A stretch of DNA of 64,000 nucleotides from Symbiodinium natans (Eukaryota; Sar; Dinophyceae; Suessiales; Symbiodiniaceae). Below are positions 49,384 through 60,635 of this stretch, one piece after another. The position numbers and the translations under genes are program-made. The notes beneath the pieces were generated by a model. The model was given only the letters and a program-made list of their open reading frames with translations, had not been told where the DNA came from and ran no database searches. Location of the stretch: positions 387,001 through 451,000 of the forward strand of contig CAJNDS010002712.1 of the NCBI GenBank assembly GCA_905221605.1, in the 5' to 3' direction. Each line of letters begins with the position of its first letter. Position 1 is the first letter of the stretch.

Positions 49384-50553
49384 GTGGATGTATTCAAACA
49401 CCCCGCGCCCGACAACAATGCCCCATCTTCGGCCTTAGGAGAATCTACAGAGGCCTGGTTGGAGAAGCTCAGGATGCCAAAAAAGGCGTTTAGGAGTTTA
49501 CGGGCTTTTTCATCCGCAACAAGGTCTCAGGTGAGCCTCGAAGTTGCGATGTTGACGCTACGCGACCCAAGAGGACGTAGGCCATCGGTGAGCTGGCCAG
49601 ATGGCGCGCAGCTCCTGGGAAGGCCATGGGGGAAAACTACACGCTCTCAAGGTAAGGGTTGGCAGAGGCCAGATGCAAAAAGGGTTGGCGGGAGGGGGGA
49701 GGGAGACTAGCCCCAGGCAGGAGCATAGCGGAAAAATATGGCAAAACCGTGCCTCACACACAGTCAAGGGAGGTCGTAGGGCAATGGCAGAGCGAAGGTG
49801 GGAAGAGGGGGAAGAGGGTCTGTCGGGAGGTCTAGGAGGTGACAGAGCAGAACATTTCAAGGCGAGGGCAGTGTTCATTAAATGCGAGCCTGGTGCGAGT
49901 GCGAGGAGCTCAATTCTGCGCTTCAGGCCGTCAAACTCAGCGTCGAGCCTTGGTGAGCTTGGTGGTCGCGTCGGTATGTGTTTGGTTGTTGGAGCGGTCC
50001 AGGTTAGACTTTTGGGCCGTTGTGGCTGTCCTGAATTATAGTTTGAGGTTGGAGTGGGGGTCCAATGTGGTGGGTTGGAGGTGTGCTGTGATGGCCATGG
50101 CTCTTGAAGTGGCTACAGGATGCTACCGTAAGGGATGTTTTCCTTCGATGCTTCATAGAGCAGTGCGCGAGTCTAACATCCAGCGGTTCAGAACAAGCCA
50201 TGTGGTCACCTCTCCTCGTCCTTTACCATGATTAATGTGTCCTAGAGGTGAAGCTGGCACCCAACAGCGGTTAATGTGTCCCAGACACTGTTGATGGACC
50301 AGTGAGGCTTGTGGAACAGGTACAAGAGTCAGAGAGTTGATGATACTGTTAGCTGACCCTGTGTCCCGGAGCTAGGAGGGGTTCCGAGGGCAGGTGCTTA
50401 GTGGCTTGGAAACAGAGGTTGGGCAGACGTCCATCAACAGGGTCTTGGACCCGGCGGCTAGGAGTTAACAACCGGGGCAACAAAACCACCTCCACGCCGG
50501 CACCGACAGCGGCCGTTTGAAGGCTTCAAGCCTGTAAACTTCTGAGCTTCGGC
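49384..50553. other. Spacer, G/A-rich, no supported gene
   Basis: The frame after the EF-hand stays open to 49710 but becomes Arg/Gly-rich, as expected of intron sequence. Nothing else recognised. Confidence 0.45.
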
Positions 50554-51300
50554 ATGCTGGCTGTGCATGTGTCGAGTGTCACCACAGGCCAGGAGATCTG
50601 TGTGATTTCTGCAGGCCGCGACTGGTCGGTGCACGAACTCAGCGTGAAGCTGGCGAGCCAGCAGCAGGTGTTGCTGCACACCCTGACATTTCTGAAGGGC
50701 TCAAGGGTCTTGGAGAAGCTTGAGCTTCTGCGGGACTTATTGGACGCAGAGGAGGACACTTTGGAGCTGCAGCTTCTGCGGAGGTCCTGGGTTGTGACGG
50801 TTGTAGATGGCCGAGACGAAGGCTCGAAGGAAGAAGGGGAAAGCGCTGGCTCGTCTACAGCCTCCCTGAGAGAGGCGGACGCTTCAAACAGTTTTCTTCT
50901 TGTCTTAAGAGTTGGATGCCGAAATTGTTTTTGGATCCGGTTCGAGTCTTGGACAGGTGGATGTTGAGGCTTATCCCGAGTGCCTTCTGGCGGAGTTCGG
51001 AGTGAAAATCGCTGAGAAGCTGGGCTTCGAGCCTGCCATTCGCCCTGAGCTCGCCCTCGCTGGGAGATTCTGCTGCACTTCAAGCCGCCCTCAACCTCAG
51101 CATGCCTGAGCATCCCTCAGCATCCCTCAGAAGCCCTAAGCAGCCCTCAAACCCTAAACCCTAACCTAAGTGAGTCGAGCAAAGACCCTCAAAGGCGCAC
51201 GCTGGCCTGGGATTATGAGAAGAACGAGAGCCTGGCCAACCTCGGCATCCAGCCTGGTACCAGGGTGCGTGTGGTGGGCACCGCAGATCTAGCACTGGTG
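50554..51300 (+). CDS. Gene with two ubiquitin-like domains in tandem
   Basis: ATG at 50554 opens MLAVHVSSVTTGQEICVI ... WSVHELSVKLASQ ... LTFLKGSRVLEKLELLRDLL ... DTLELQLLRR, a ubiquitin-like outline (strand-turn-strand, helix, FLxGxxVL, LxL strand). A second domain is split: 50912-~51059 reads DAEIVFGSGSSLGQVDVEAY, PECLLAEFGVKIAEKLGFEP, and after CTCAAAG|G at 51195 RTLAWDYEKNESLANLGIQP, GTRVRVV, like the K-x-L-x-x-LGI-x-GTxxxVV end of ubiquitin. Ubiquitin-like modules of this kind head many dinoflagellate proteins. The end of the gene was not found. Confidence 0.55.
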
Positions 51301-52450
51301 TGCAAAGGGAGGCCGGATTGGGTTCAAGGCTTGAGTGAGCAAAGGATGTAGAGAGAAGAAGGCGTAGGCTTAGAGGACAACCCTCAGCCCAAACCAAATC
51401 CTGAAACCTTACTGCGCCCGCTCCACGTTCTCCACCTCGCCCGCCCGCCCTCCCCCCCTCCCCCCTCCCCCCCCCTCCCCCCCCCCTCCCCCCCCCTCCC
51501 CCCCCCCTCCCCCCCCCCTCCCCCCCCCCTCCCCCTCCCACCCCTCCACCCCCCCCCCCCCCCCGAACCTTGACCCTGAAACCACGGCGAACCACAGGGG
51601 AAACCCTAAACCTAACTCAACCCTGAAGCCACGGTCATGAACCACAGACAAGAAGAGGGGAAACAACCTTAACCCCCCTTACCCTGACCGAAAAACCCTG
51701 AATCGTAAACTTACCACGAACTGCAGCGGGAGAGGGGAATGAATCCTAAACCCTGGACCCTAAACTCACGGAGAGCAGAGTGAAAACCCGAAAACCCTAC
51801 AGCCTAACCCTAAACCAGTGGCGCTGGGCTTGTCCTTTGCATGGATCGCACGTGGCCCTCAGATCATGCAGCAGAAGCCCACTATGAACCACAGACCATG
51901 AACCACAGGGAGCATAGGGAGGGGGAGGGGGGAAACCCTAAACGCAAAAGTTTAGGGTTCAGGGTTTATTGTCTAGGGATGCCATGGGATTTTTCGAGGC
52001 CGGCTTTGCAAAGCCGGCGTTCAGAGTTCTTGGAGTCCGATGCGGCCCTCTGCCTCATGGCGCCCCGGGCGGTTGTGGGGTTCAAGGTTTACGTCAAGGT
52101 TTAAGGTTTAGGGTTTCAGGGTTTCAGGGTTTCAGGGTTCCGGGCTGTCGGCATACCTACCCTGCAGACTTCAGAGGCCTGGATGTAAAAAGGGTTCCGA
52201 CCTCTAGGGCTTTTAGTTTCAAGGTTCTTAGGGTTCTAGAGTTCCGGGCTGATGAGGATGTCAGTTTGTTGTGCTCAGCAACGGGGCCCAGGGGTCAGGA
52301 TCCTAGCAGAGCAGGGAGGTCTTCGAGGTCTCTTGATTCCATGATGCAGCCGAGGACCAGTGCCAAGCTGGCACGCTGCTGAGGATCTTCGCGCAGGACA
52401 AACCCTCTTCGTCTGGGCCGCTGGAGGTCGGACACTCTGGGGGGGGGGGC
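51301..52450. other. Spacer with C-run island and telomere-like words
   Basis: No gene up to 52.3 kb. At about 52362-52428 a frame reads WHAAEDLRAGQTLFVWAAGG and may be an upstream exon of the dioxygenase gene. Confidence 0.4.
51438..51566 (-). repeat. C-run island (G-quadruplex potential on minus strand)
   Basis: About 130 bases of C runs (6-10) separated by single T. It is the strand-reversed counterpart in composition of the 41.55-kb island, though with CCCTCCC rather than GGGTGGG spacing. Confidence 0.95.
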
Positions 52451-53194
52451 TTGGCTTTAGAATCTTCATTGGCCGGAGTTGGGCTTCTCAGGTTCCAAGT
52501 TCCAAACACCTTTGCCAAGGTTCTGCACCCTGGCCACGCGTCGTCCTGCGACGGCCTTTGGAGACTTCCCGGGCTCCTTTCAGACTCGGAAGCCTCCCGC
52601 ATCATCGTCGGTTCCATGCATCTGGGGATGGCCCCGATGGCCGTGGACGACTTCGCTGGGACCCGGCGGTACCAGCGCCTGGTGGTCCGGGACGAGGTCC
52701 TGGCCCAGGAGCTCTGGTTGCGTGCAAAGCCCTTGGTTGAGGAGGCGCTTGCAGAGCAGAGCAAGCGACCCTTGGGCTTCGCTTGTGTGCAGGGGGACTG
52801 GGAGTTGGAAGGACTGAACTCCTGCTTCCGAGTCAACTCCTACGGCCCCGAGGGCTTCCTGAAGCCCCACCGGGATGCGCCCTTCAGCCCGGACGTGAAT
52901 GTCCGGTCACTGTGCACGCTGCTCATCCCACTTAGCTCTGCAGGCAGGACACGATTCTTCCACCCAGTCCAGCCCAAAATGGATTATCGTGGGATGACTT
53001 TGAAGGAGGAGCTGGATGCCAGAGGCGGGCTAGCTGCCGGCTTCCATGCTTCGGACATCTTCCTTTCTGTCGGCTCTGGGCTTCTCTTTGGCCAGAGCCT
53101 TCTGCACGAGGGCATCCCCGCCGACGCGGATCACCACAAGGCGCTCCTGCGCACCGATGCCCCTTGGGCCCTTGCGTCTTTCAGGCTTAAGTAG
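52451..53194 (+). CDS. 2-oxoglutarate/Fe(II)-dependent dioxygenase (prolyl 4-hydroxylase-like)
   Basis: The C-terminal 230 codons form a double-stranded beta-helix dioxygenase: LPGLLSDSEASRII (entering helix), CFRVNSYGPEGFLKPHRDAP with the HxD iron ligands, TLLIPLSSAG, GSGLLFGQSLLHEGIPADAD with the distal His, and KALLRTDAPWALASFRLK with the Arg/Lys that would bind 2-oxoglutarate, ending TAG. The enzyme would hydroxylate a protein or small molecule; the substrate is unknown. The frame opens with TTG, so this is a terminal exon; likely acceptors are TTCTCAG|G at 52490 or CCAAG|G at 52519. An ATG occurs at 52616, inside the domain. Confidence 0.82.
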   Translation: MALESSLAGVGLLRFQVPNTFAKVLHPGHASSCDGLWRLPGLLSDSEASRIIVGSMHLGMAPMAVDDFAGTRRYQRLVVRDEVLAQELWLRAKPLVEEALAEQSKRPLGFACVQGDWELEGLNSCFRVNSYGPEGFLKPHRDAPFSPDVNVRSLCTLLIPLSSAGRTRFFHPVQPKMDYRGMTLKEELDARGGLAAGFHASDIFLSVGSGLLFGQSLLHEGIPADADHHKALLRTDAPWALASFRLK

Positions 53195-53446
53195 GGGGAG
53201 GCTTAGCAATGGCCGCATGCGTAGCGTAGCAAGCGAATTGAATCGTGGACGGCTGCTCCCACTCGCATATTCGTCGTGCCGCTGTTGTTGCTGCAATGGC
53301 CTTGATTGTTCTTGCTTCGTAGCCGGAATCAAAACCCAAGAGCTCTCAAATAGATGCGACTATGCGCCTTCAAGGGGATCAAGGATCCGTTAGTCCAGGG
53401 TCCAGTCAAGACCGGACTCTCAAAGCTAGCCCTCAGCCGCACATAG

Positions 53447-53641
53447 TTGCAGCATCTTATGACGTCAGCAAAAACTATGGGAAGGGACTGGAATAAGGTC
53501 CTGGTGCGGCGCAAGCCTCCTATTCCTGGGGTGCTGCTGACCCCCGCAGAGCGCAAGGACCAGACGGCGGCACTTCAGTTGTTTCTTGGGTGCACTGTTT
53601 TCGGGCTTTCGGGTCGAAAGATCTCGATCCTGAACCAAGAC
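53447..53641 (+). CDS. Upstream exon(s) of an unidentified gene
   Basis: The frame reads MTSAKTMGRDWNKVLVRRKP, PIPGVLLTPAERKDQTAALQ, LFLG and stops at TAA 53642-53644. It is in the same frame as the next long stretch, so a short intron spanning the stop (acceptor CGCAAG|G at 53651) would join them. The composition looks coding up to about LFLG. Confidence 0.45.
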
Positions 53642-53651
53642 TAAAACGCAA

Positions 53652-54292
53652 GGTTCAGGGAGGCGCAGCACTGCGACTTGAGAGAACAGCCCAGCAATGA
53701 TCTCTATGAGCGGGCGCTGTCCTACCGCTATTTCCACCCAAGTGCAGATGCGGCCGAATCTCTCGAGGCGCTTGCAAAGCCCCTTGAGCCGGACTCGGAG
53801 GACCAGCCCTTGCTCCCGAGCCTCCTCCTGGAGAGATTTCCGCACTTTGCCATTCCCGAGCTGGACTTGTTGAACGGTGCGGTGGCAGCCTTCAAGCTGC
53901 CCAAAGAGAAGCCCGAAAGCCAAAGATGCCAAGGATACGGAGCCAAAGAAGCTGCCGAACCTGCCCAGAACGCTGCCCAGGGCACTGCCCAGAGCACTGC
54001 CCAGAGCACTGCGAAGCACCTCAGGGTCGCTGCCATGTATGCCCTCCACCTCCTGGGGCACCATGCGTACGGTGAGAACAGGAATTTATACACGGTGAAC
54101 TTCGACCCCCAGCTTCAGAAGGTCACCGCCCTGCCCCTCGAAGAGCTGCTCCTCGCAGCCTTCGACGCCCGGCCCTGCCATGGCGCCGTCTACAACGTCA
54201 TGCCACGTGAGGGGAGCGTGGAGAAGGACTTCGAGGCGCCAGAGCGGCGTCACAGAGCCGAAGCCCTCCAGAAGCCTCCTCCCCGTGCCTAG
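53652..54292 (+). CDS. Unidentified protein, terminal exon of ~210 codons
   Basis: From CGCAAG|G the frame reads FREAQHCDLREQPSNDLYER, ALSYRYFHPSADAAESLEAL ... LLLERFPHFAIPELDLLNGA, then an Ala/Gln-rich segment (AQNAAQGTAQSTAQSTAKH) made of a 12-base repeat, RVAAMYALHLLGHHAYGENR, NLYTVNFDPQLQKVTALPLE, and a charged tail to TAG at 54290-54292. It looks like a folded soluble protein. I do not recognise the family. The gene begins about 250 bases after the dioxygenase stop on the same strand. Confidence 0.6.
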
Positions 54293-54950
54293 CAAAAGCG
54301 TCACATGCCAGCGAACTGAAACCAAAGAGGCGCTCTTAATTTAGCATTGCATGTTGCCTGGCTGGTCACATGCAAAGCCGCTTCTAGTGCACAGGGCGAG
54401 CCATGCTCTTGCCTTTGAAACAAGAACGAACTGTTTCGAGAGGCCGCTGTGGATCGGACTCACATGGCCCTTCAGCACGGCTGCACCCACACTGGCCAGG
54501 CGAGGGGGGGGGGAGTTGGCAGCCTCAAGCCAATCCCAGCCCAACCCAGCTGGGCCCAGCTCCGGCCCTCTGCCCCTCATCTGAGTCTCCGCCCTAGGGA
54601 AACCTCCCCCTTACCCCTTACCCTTAACTTTGTTGCCTCCCACCCTCACCCGCGCCTACGACCTACTCCTGCCCCGAGAGAGAGTGTGTGTGTGTGGGTG
54701 GGTGTGTGTATGTGTGTGGGTGGGTGGGCGGTTGCGTGGTTGCGGGTCGAAGGTTACTTCAAGCTGCTGGGAGAAAACTAAAGAAACTGCCGCGAACAGC
54801 CCTGATAGAACACACCACCCTCAATGATCTCCAGATATGCTTAGGCTGCCCCATGCTTGGTGATACGTAGGGTCCTAAGATCAGAGCAATGTTTGTTCTG
54901 TAGGCCCTTGCTTGTCCACAAGTACGAAGCCCAAGACCGTTACAAGCATG
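54293..54950. other. Spacer with a GT-rich stretch
   Basis: No gene. GT/GGGT simple sequence at 54681-54735. Confidence 0.5.
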
Positions 54951-55018
54951 GAGGACTTGTTGGCTGGCTTGAAGAGCGAGGCCTTTGCCACCGAATATGA
55001 CATCGATTTCGACTTGCG
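54951..55018 (+). CDS. Exon candidate, unidentified
   Basis: After GCATGGAG|G, DLLAGLKSEAFATEYDIDFD and LR are read, ending before GCGA|GTTGGA. Acidic, protein-like. Probably linked to the exon at 55175. Confidence 0.35.
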
Positions 55019-55174
55019 AGTTGGAGAGGAGGACCGTGCAATGCTCGCACCACATGGGACAGCGCTCAATCCTCAAGCCCCAGTCCTGAACCCTAAGCCC
55101 TGCCACGTAAAACAAGAGCTAAGCCCTAAGGGTTTCGGGCTTTAGTGCTACTTCCGGGTGTTAGGGATTTTCAG

Positions 55175-55276
55175 AAACATGCCTGAAAGCAACCGGAAGA
55201 AGAGAGGAGCTGGACCTGCAAAGCTTCACCGACTCTGTTCGTCTTCGGTACAAGGACTGCTTCCTCAGGCTTATGG
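55175..55276 (+). CDS. Exon with a consensus GTAAGT donor, unidentified protein
   Basis: TTTTCAG precedes and G|GTAAGT follows. The frame reads TCLKATGRREELDLQSFTDS, then VRLRYKDCFLRLMG. The donor is the best GT donor in the window. Composition is coding; the family is not recognised. Confidence 0.5.
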
Positions 55277-56351
55277 GTAAGTGTCGGGGAGTAGGTAGGG
55301 AGGCAGCTGCGGACGGAGGCATGAACCCCAAACTTCGCAATGCCGCTGGGTTCGTTGACACCAGGGTTCGTTGATGCTTCCCATCCTGGAATCCTTCGGC
55401 CGCAAGCGCGAAAACACGTCTTCATGGGTCTGTAGGTTTTGGGGCATTGGGCTGTGTAGAACCATTCCTCCGTGGCCTTCTTGAAGCCTGATTCCTGATG
55501 TAGCCCCCCTGGGAATGGAAAACAGAGCTCAATGTGCAATCCCAATGAAGCCTTGCGCAGCCGGCATCTGAGATCCTGAGGAGGACTTCGCCCGCGAGTG
55601 GCCAGCGCCAGCATCAGCCACGCCGGAGACGCGAATTAGCATAGCTACCATTTCCAGTGGCAGCTGTCCAGAGACGCTGGGTTAAGAGACTTCTTAACTC
55701 TTGGGTTGAAGCCACTATATGGAGCCTGCTACATTCTTACCTAACAGACCTAACGCTTGGCGAGCGGTACATACTTCACCCTGAACTCAACTCAGCACAC
55801 CCAACATGCCTCCCACATAAGCCCGGCAGGACTGGCAGAGGTATTTGACACGGCTCCTTTCCGACGAGGCTGCGGCCCCAAGTTTCGAGATCAATCCCTG
55901 ACATACCGACAAGCACCCAGAATCTGCAAGGTGCATCATGCCATTTACCGCACGTAATAGTGTCGAGTGTCCAGCAGCTGCAAAGTGTGCAGCAGGTCAG
56001 TGCATTCGTAGTTACCCCATGCTAGGTGAAAAAGTCTGTTGGGTGATGGCGGTGGTGAGGTGGCAAGTTGGCAGGTCCTGACGAACCGCCAGCCCGAAAG
56101 CCCTGCGAGCCAGGCGGGTGTCCCTGGCCTGGATCTTGTGGCCACAGCTATCGGAGAGCGCTGCCAATCGCTGGTGGGGCCCTGAACACTCATTCATCCT
56201 TTGCTGTGCGGTTTTGGAAGTGACTAAGCATTCTTCACGTAGCGACAGCAAGGACTCGGAAGGCAACTAGGCAAGTTCCAGCTTCTCCGGCCGCGTCTCA
56301 GCGCGACCACGGCCCTAGCTCATCTCAAAGCCTTTCATGCCTGCTCTGAAG
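55277..56351. other. Spacer or intron, no supported gene
   Basis: Nothing convincing on either strand. Confidence 0.45.
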
Positions 56352-56399
56352 GACGATGAGGGCACCACCTACGAGGAAGAGGATCACATCACTGTCCAG
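56352..56399 (+). CDS. 16-codon acidic exon, unidentified
   Basis: CTCTGAAG|G and GTCCAG|GAGCCT (GA donor) enclose DDEGTTYEEEDHITVQ, phase 0/0. Acidic linker-like. Confidence 0.45.
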
Positions 56400-57184
56400 G
56401 AGCCTTGGGTCCTTTTTGGTCTAGATTGGGGGGTTTGCAGAGTGCACGAAGACGCAACGAAAGGTCGCCCCGGAAGGCCTTGGCAGTCTCATGTCTCCGC
56501 AGGCTTCGCCCATGAACCACCTGGTCTTCGACTTTAGCAGGCACAAGCTCGTGGCTCCTTGCCCATGGTCCACTAGGTGGACCCTTTTTCGTGTGTCTGA
56601 CAGAGGCACAAAGCGATCTCAGTTCTCGTGAGCCTGAAGCCCTCCGCCGTTGACCTAGAATCAGCGTCAACGTTCAATGGGCCTGTCTCTGCCCCCTGCG
56701 GTGTGCTTTTGGGTACCCTCAAATACAGAGCTCCGCATCATAGATAGTTAAAATCCCCAAAACCAAAAGGGGCCGCAAGGTAGAGAAACCACGAAACCCC
56801 CAGCTCAGGTTCAAGCCCAGCCCCACGCGCAGTCGCAAGGGAAGCCCTACGACCCGGAGGTCGGACCCCTTCACATCTGGATCTGAAAAAAGGGTGAACA
56901 TTTTTGCCAACATTTCGGGTTTCCGAGCTACAGTGAATACACTGAGGTCTCGATAGTAGAAGACCAAGGAAGGGCTCCGTGGGATCACCCATGATCACCA
57001 TCTTTGGGGGTTGCCAGAAAGTAGGCGAAGACCTGGGTTCTCCAGACCCGTGCTTGGGGTTTAGGGTTCAGAAAATACCCAAGCCCCTTGGTTAAAACTC
57101 CGACCGATGTGAGGAGGGGTACCAGGATTCGGTTAAAGGTGGTTGATTCTGTGCTTTTCTTCTGGCGCCTGGAGATTTGTCGAG
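56400..57184. other. Spacer, no supported gene
   Basis: No clear exon on either strand. Confidence 0.4.
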
Positions 57185-57290
57185 GTTTGAGGCGGCCCTC
57201 CCAGGTGCCTACATCATCTCTTGCAACGCCAGACCTCGGACATTTGCCGGAGCCTCCAAGTTATTCACTTCTAGGGACCTTGCAAAGCCC
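57185..57290 (+). CDS. Exon candidate, unidentified
   Basis: After TTTGTCGAG|G the frame reads FEAALPGAYIISCNARPRTF, then AGASKLFTSRDLAK. Confidence 0.4.
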
Positions 57291-57670
57291 TTCGAAACCC
57301 GAGGTCTTCTAGGAAGGGCTTCACAAGGACCACTGTTAACAAGAACTGAAATATCTGCGCGCGATCAGAAAGCAAGGAAGCGCTAAACCCACAAAGGCCA
57401 AGGCAAGGGTGGAGCGCAAGCGGGGGTGGTGCGCAACAAGTCGGGGTGCGCGCCTGGGTACTTTTGGCACCAGAGCGCCCACTCAATTGAGACACCCTAA
57501 CCCTAAACCCTAAACAGAGTAATTCGATGACACGCACAAAGGAGTGGATCCAAGAGTAGGTTCAATCCGTTGGAAGCGAACAACCCTGCAGCCTGACCCT
57601 AAGTCCGAAACCCTTCTTAACCCTAAGTTGCCTCAGGAAGCTTGTCCAGTAGATGTCTGCTCATCAGCAG

Positions 57671-57750
57671 GCCCTGTGGCTGGAACTCCTGGAGCAGTGG
57701 AAAGCTTCATCACAAAAGCCTCCAGCAGTGCCTTGTATGGCGTTGAAGGG
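57671..57750 (+). CDS. Exon candidate, unidentified
   Basis: After CAGCAG|G the frame reads ALWLELLEQWKASSQKPPAV, then PCMALK, ending near GAAGG|GAGGGT. A helix followed by a Pro-rich turn. Another possible exon, SRNDWIMSRLQGLQ, lies at 57791-57832. Confidence 0.4.
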
Positions 57751-58158
57751 AGGGTTCAAGGTTTAGGGTTCAGGAACCCTGGAGTGAAAAGTCGGAACGA
57801 CTGGATCATGTCAAGACTTCAGGGCCTCCAGGTCCAACAAATTGTCGGAAAGCCTAAACCGACTCAGCACCAAACGTCCAGAATCCTGACAACCCGATTG
57901 ATCGCTGGCAAGTCCGATCGCACCCTCTTAGACCTTGAACGCCGAACCTGAATCCTGTTTGGAGCATTGTGCGTTGCCTTGTGTTCTTGCGGAACTATTT
58001 GCTTCAATATTCGGATGTGTTGGTATTTGGGTTCACCTCCTAGATTCTTTGCCGGGATTGTCGAAAAGTCAGATTGATGGATTATGAGGAAAACTTGCTG
58101 CCTCGAAGCATTGCTTTTGTATGCTTGTGTTGAGCAGGTGCGGGGCCTGAATAAAGTG

Positions 58159-58191
58159 TAGCGGTTTCGTCCAGCTATGCGCGGGCACAAA
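58159..58191 (+). repeat. Recurring ~30-bp motif, copy 2
   Basis: GGTTTCGTCCAGCTATGCGC then GGGCACAAA, differing by a few bases from the copies at 16104 and 63066. Confidence 0.6.
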
Positions 58192-58477
58192 GACATCACC
58201 TGATACCCTCTTGCCCAACCTTAAGCAAAAAAGCCCTGAACTACACCGGAGAAGCGTCGTCCTGATCGGATGTCATGGTATCACCCAGTGACCAAGCAAC
58301 CGAAGCCTTGGCGGCCATGTGCGAGTGTGAGAGTCGAAGCCCTAAACCCTGAATCGACCATCTTCTTTGTGGTCAAAGTTGGACTTAAGTTGGGCCCTGG
58401 ACAAAAACATATCGAACAGTAGCCGCGTGGGGCAGTCGCTAGACGGGTGGTTTTTGTGGCCACAAGAAGTCGCGGTA

Positions 58478-58545
58478 AGGCCTAAACCCTAAACCCTTCA
58501 CCCTGAACCCTCAACCCTAAACCCAAAACCCTAAGCCCTAAACCG
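58478..58545 (-). repeat. Telomere-like CCCTAAA cluster
   Basis: About eight CCCTAAA-like words with variants (CCTCAACCC, CCCAAAACC). Confidence 0.8.
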
Positions 58546-59079
58546 CCCAGCCCAGAACTGCGTGCTTGGCGTCGCCGGCCGCTGTGGAAAGGGTCAGAGC
58601 TCGCGTCTGACTTTCGTGAAGGAGCCCAGGGGCTTTCCCACCCCTGAACATCCCCGAGCCCCAGCCAAACCGACTTGATCGCCCTGGTTCTTGACACTGG
58701 GTTTTGGGCTTGGGGCTTAGGGTTGAGGGTTTCGGGTTTAGGGTGTTGCAGTTACGAGTACTAGGCCTTGGATCCCAGACACACCTTTGGCATTACACGA
58801 GTGCTCATGAAGGCTGCATGGACGGCTGTGAAGCCCGGCAGAGCTCGCGGGGTCAAAAGGGTGTTGCAGTTTTCAGCTGTCAGAAAAATGAAGTTGGCAA
58901 GATTCATGGACAGACTCTAGAAATAGTCTCCAAGTCGATGCCTGCCTTTCCCGAGCCTCAGCCGAGACAAGAAAAGCCTCACAGCCAGATGTGAGGGGCT
59001 CGGGGTGTGGAGGAGGGCTTGTTCGCAGCTCCAAGATCTGCAGAGAAAAAGACCCGACTCCCGGAGTCTGGTGTCTGAG

Positions 59080-59149
59080 GCTGTGGAAGCCCCGTGTTAC
59101 CTCACTGGACTACAGATCCGAAATGGCGGCCCCGATCTTGGCAACACAG
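59080..59149 (+). CDS. Exon of an unidentified protein
   Basis: GTCTGAG|G and CACAG|GTGAGA enclose AVEAPCYLTGLQIRNGGPDL and GNT, ending in phase 1. Good borders on both sides. Confidence 0.5.
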
Positions 59150-60169
59150 GTGAGACCACCTTGACCCGCCCAAGACAACCCCGAAGCCCCTTGTAGGATA
59201 CTGCAGAGACCGTGGCAGTGTACGTGGACCACAAAGCCTCGCGGTGCCTGGCACGTGGGGATTTGCAGTTGCTGGCCGCGAGGCCCGGTTAGGGGTCTCC
59301 GGTGGGGCTTAAGGTTCCAAACTCAACGCAATGTTTTTCTTTTGTAGGGTTTTGGCGTGGGGAATTAGCGCCGTGAAGAGTTTTTGGGGAACCGCGAGTG
59401 GCGTACGTACAGTATTCACAGTAATGACAAGGCAAAGGTGGGTAAAGATCCTAATCCTATCCATCCATCATGATCATAAACTTATCAAGCTCCCAAGAAG
59501 CTTAGTGCTTTGGAGCCTCCCAGCTGTCCACCCAACTCGATGGCCGATTGCAATGATTGCATCTTTTGAAGCCTTGGTTTGGTTCTTGCTCGGCTTTCCC
59601 TGTGCTTGTTTGGAGGGAGGATTTCGGGTTTCGGGTTTAGGGTTTAGGGTTTAGGGGGGGGGGGGGGGTAAGGTTCAGCCAGTATGCGTTGGAGTTCCGG
59701 ACGCACTGTTGCTAGTTCATGGATGCCCCCAGCAGCAAGGAGAGAAGTCTGGGTTCAAAAAAATGGATGCACGGTTGCTAGTTACTGCTAGTTCATCTTC
59801 ATCGATCTTGCCAGCCAGGCGGTGCGTTCAGTGGTCGGATATGGATGGAACGACGAAGAGTTGGATGGTTGCAAGGGATGAGTTCCAGGCACCGATCGCA
59901 GATCGTGCCATGTCAGTTTGCGTTGCATTCGGCAGAGGAGACTACTTCAACGGCCACCCTAGTCCCTAAGCATCCCTAAGCCATAAACCCTACTGCTCAA
60001 GCTCACTGGCTGTGCGCTAGTTCTACATGGCAATATTTTTGGGTAGCACAATTGTGTGTGTGTGCGCGCGTGCACGTGCGTGCGTGGGTGCGTGCGTGCG
60101 TGTGTGCGTGCGTGCAGTGGTAGCAAAGCTTAGTAGCGTAGACGTTGTTCACTCCAGGGATCCAACTAG
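59150..60169. other. Spacer with one weak exon
   Basis: After CAGCCAG|G near 59819 a frame reads AVRSVVGYGWNDEELDGCK, possibly an exon. TTTAGGG words and a G run at 59637-59668. A GTGCGT tract at 60053-60117. Confidence 0.4.
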
Positions 60170-60245
60170 GTGGCTCAACTGTGTCGGCGGCCCTGAAGTA
60201 TATGGGCTGCGAGCAATGTACTCGGGCAACAAGGAAGTTAAGCTG
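60170..60245 (+). CDS. Exon with consensus GTGAGT donor, unidentified
   Basis: CCAACTAG|G and AAGCTG|GTGAGT enclose WLNCVGGPEVYGLRAMYSGN, then KEVKL. One base then 25 codons. Looks fully coding. Confidence 0.5.
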
Positions 60246-60343
60246 GTGAGTATCAGGGACGTTGACAGTTGATTGTGAGCCTGGACATCCGAGAGTGCCC
60301 ATTGAATGCGGCTAGGGTAGAGTGTGTTGGGTGGTCTGGCTTT

Positions 60344-60367
60344 TGTGTGTGTGTGTGTGTGTGTGTG
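60344..60367 (+). repeat. GT dinucleotide microsatellite
   Basis: About 12 GT units. Confidence 0.95.
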
Positions 60368-60635
60368 CCTCCTGCTTGTTTACCTGGATGCCGGGTGCAG
60401 TGAGTTCGGGTTTCTTTCCGAGACATGTTCGAAGCCTTGCATGCCTCGTGCGAGAATGAAAATCAGAGCCTAAACCCTCAACTTGCGCTAGTTGAGTTGT
60501 GAGATTATAAACCGAGGCCAAAGTAGAGACGAGATTCATGGTGCAGAAGATGCTACGGTTTGGAATGTTCACATCTTTCTTCATTTTGTTCGGTGCTTAA
60601 CAAGACGCTGTGCAATACACACCCGCCCCGACATC

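Larger units (their letters stand above)
57751..59079. other. Spacer with telomere-like words and a copy of the recurring motif
   Basis: No strong exon apart from the weak one at 57791. CCCTAAA words cluster at 58478-58545. Confidence 0.4.

Noticed and set aside
51161-51666. Gly-rich minus-strand frames over the C-run island
   Set aside because: Composition artefact; no start, domain or splice support.
60003-60302. His/Thr/Arg-rich minus-strand frame
   Set aside because: Produced by the GTGCGT repeat; the + exon at 60170 has proper splice borders.
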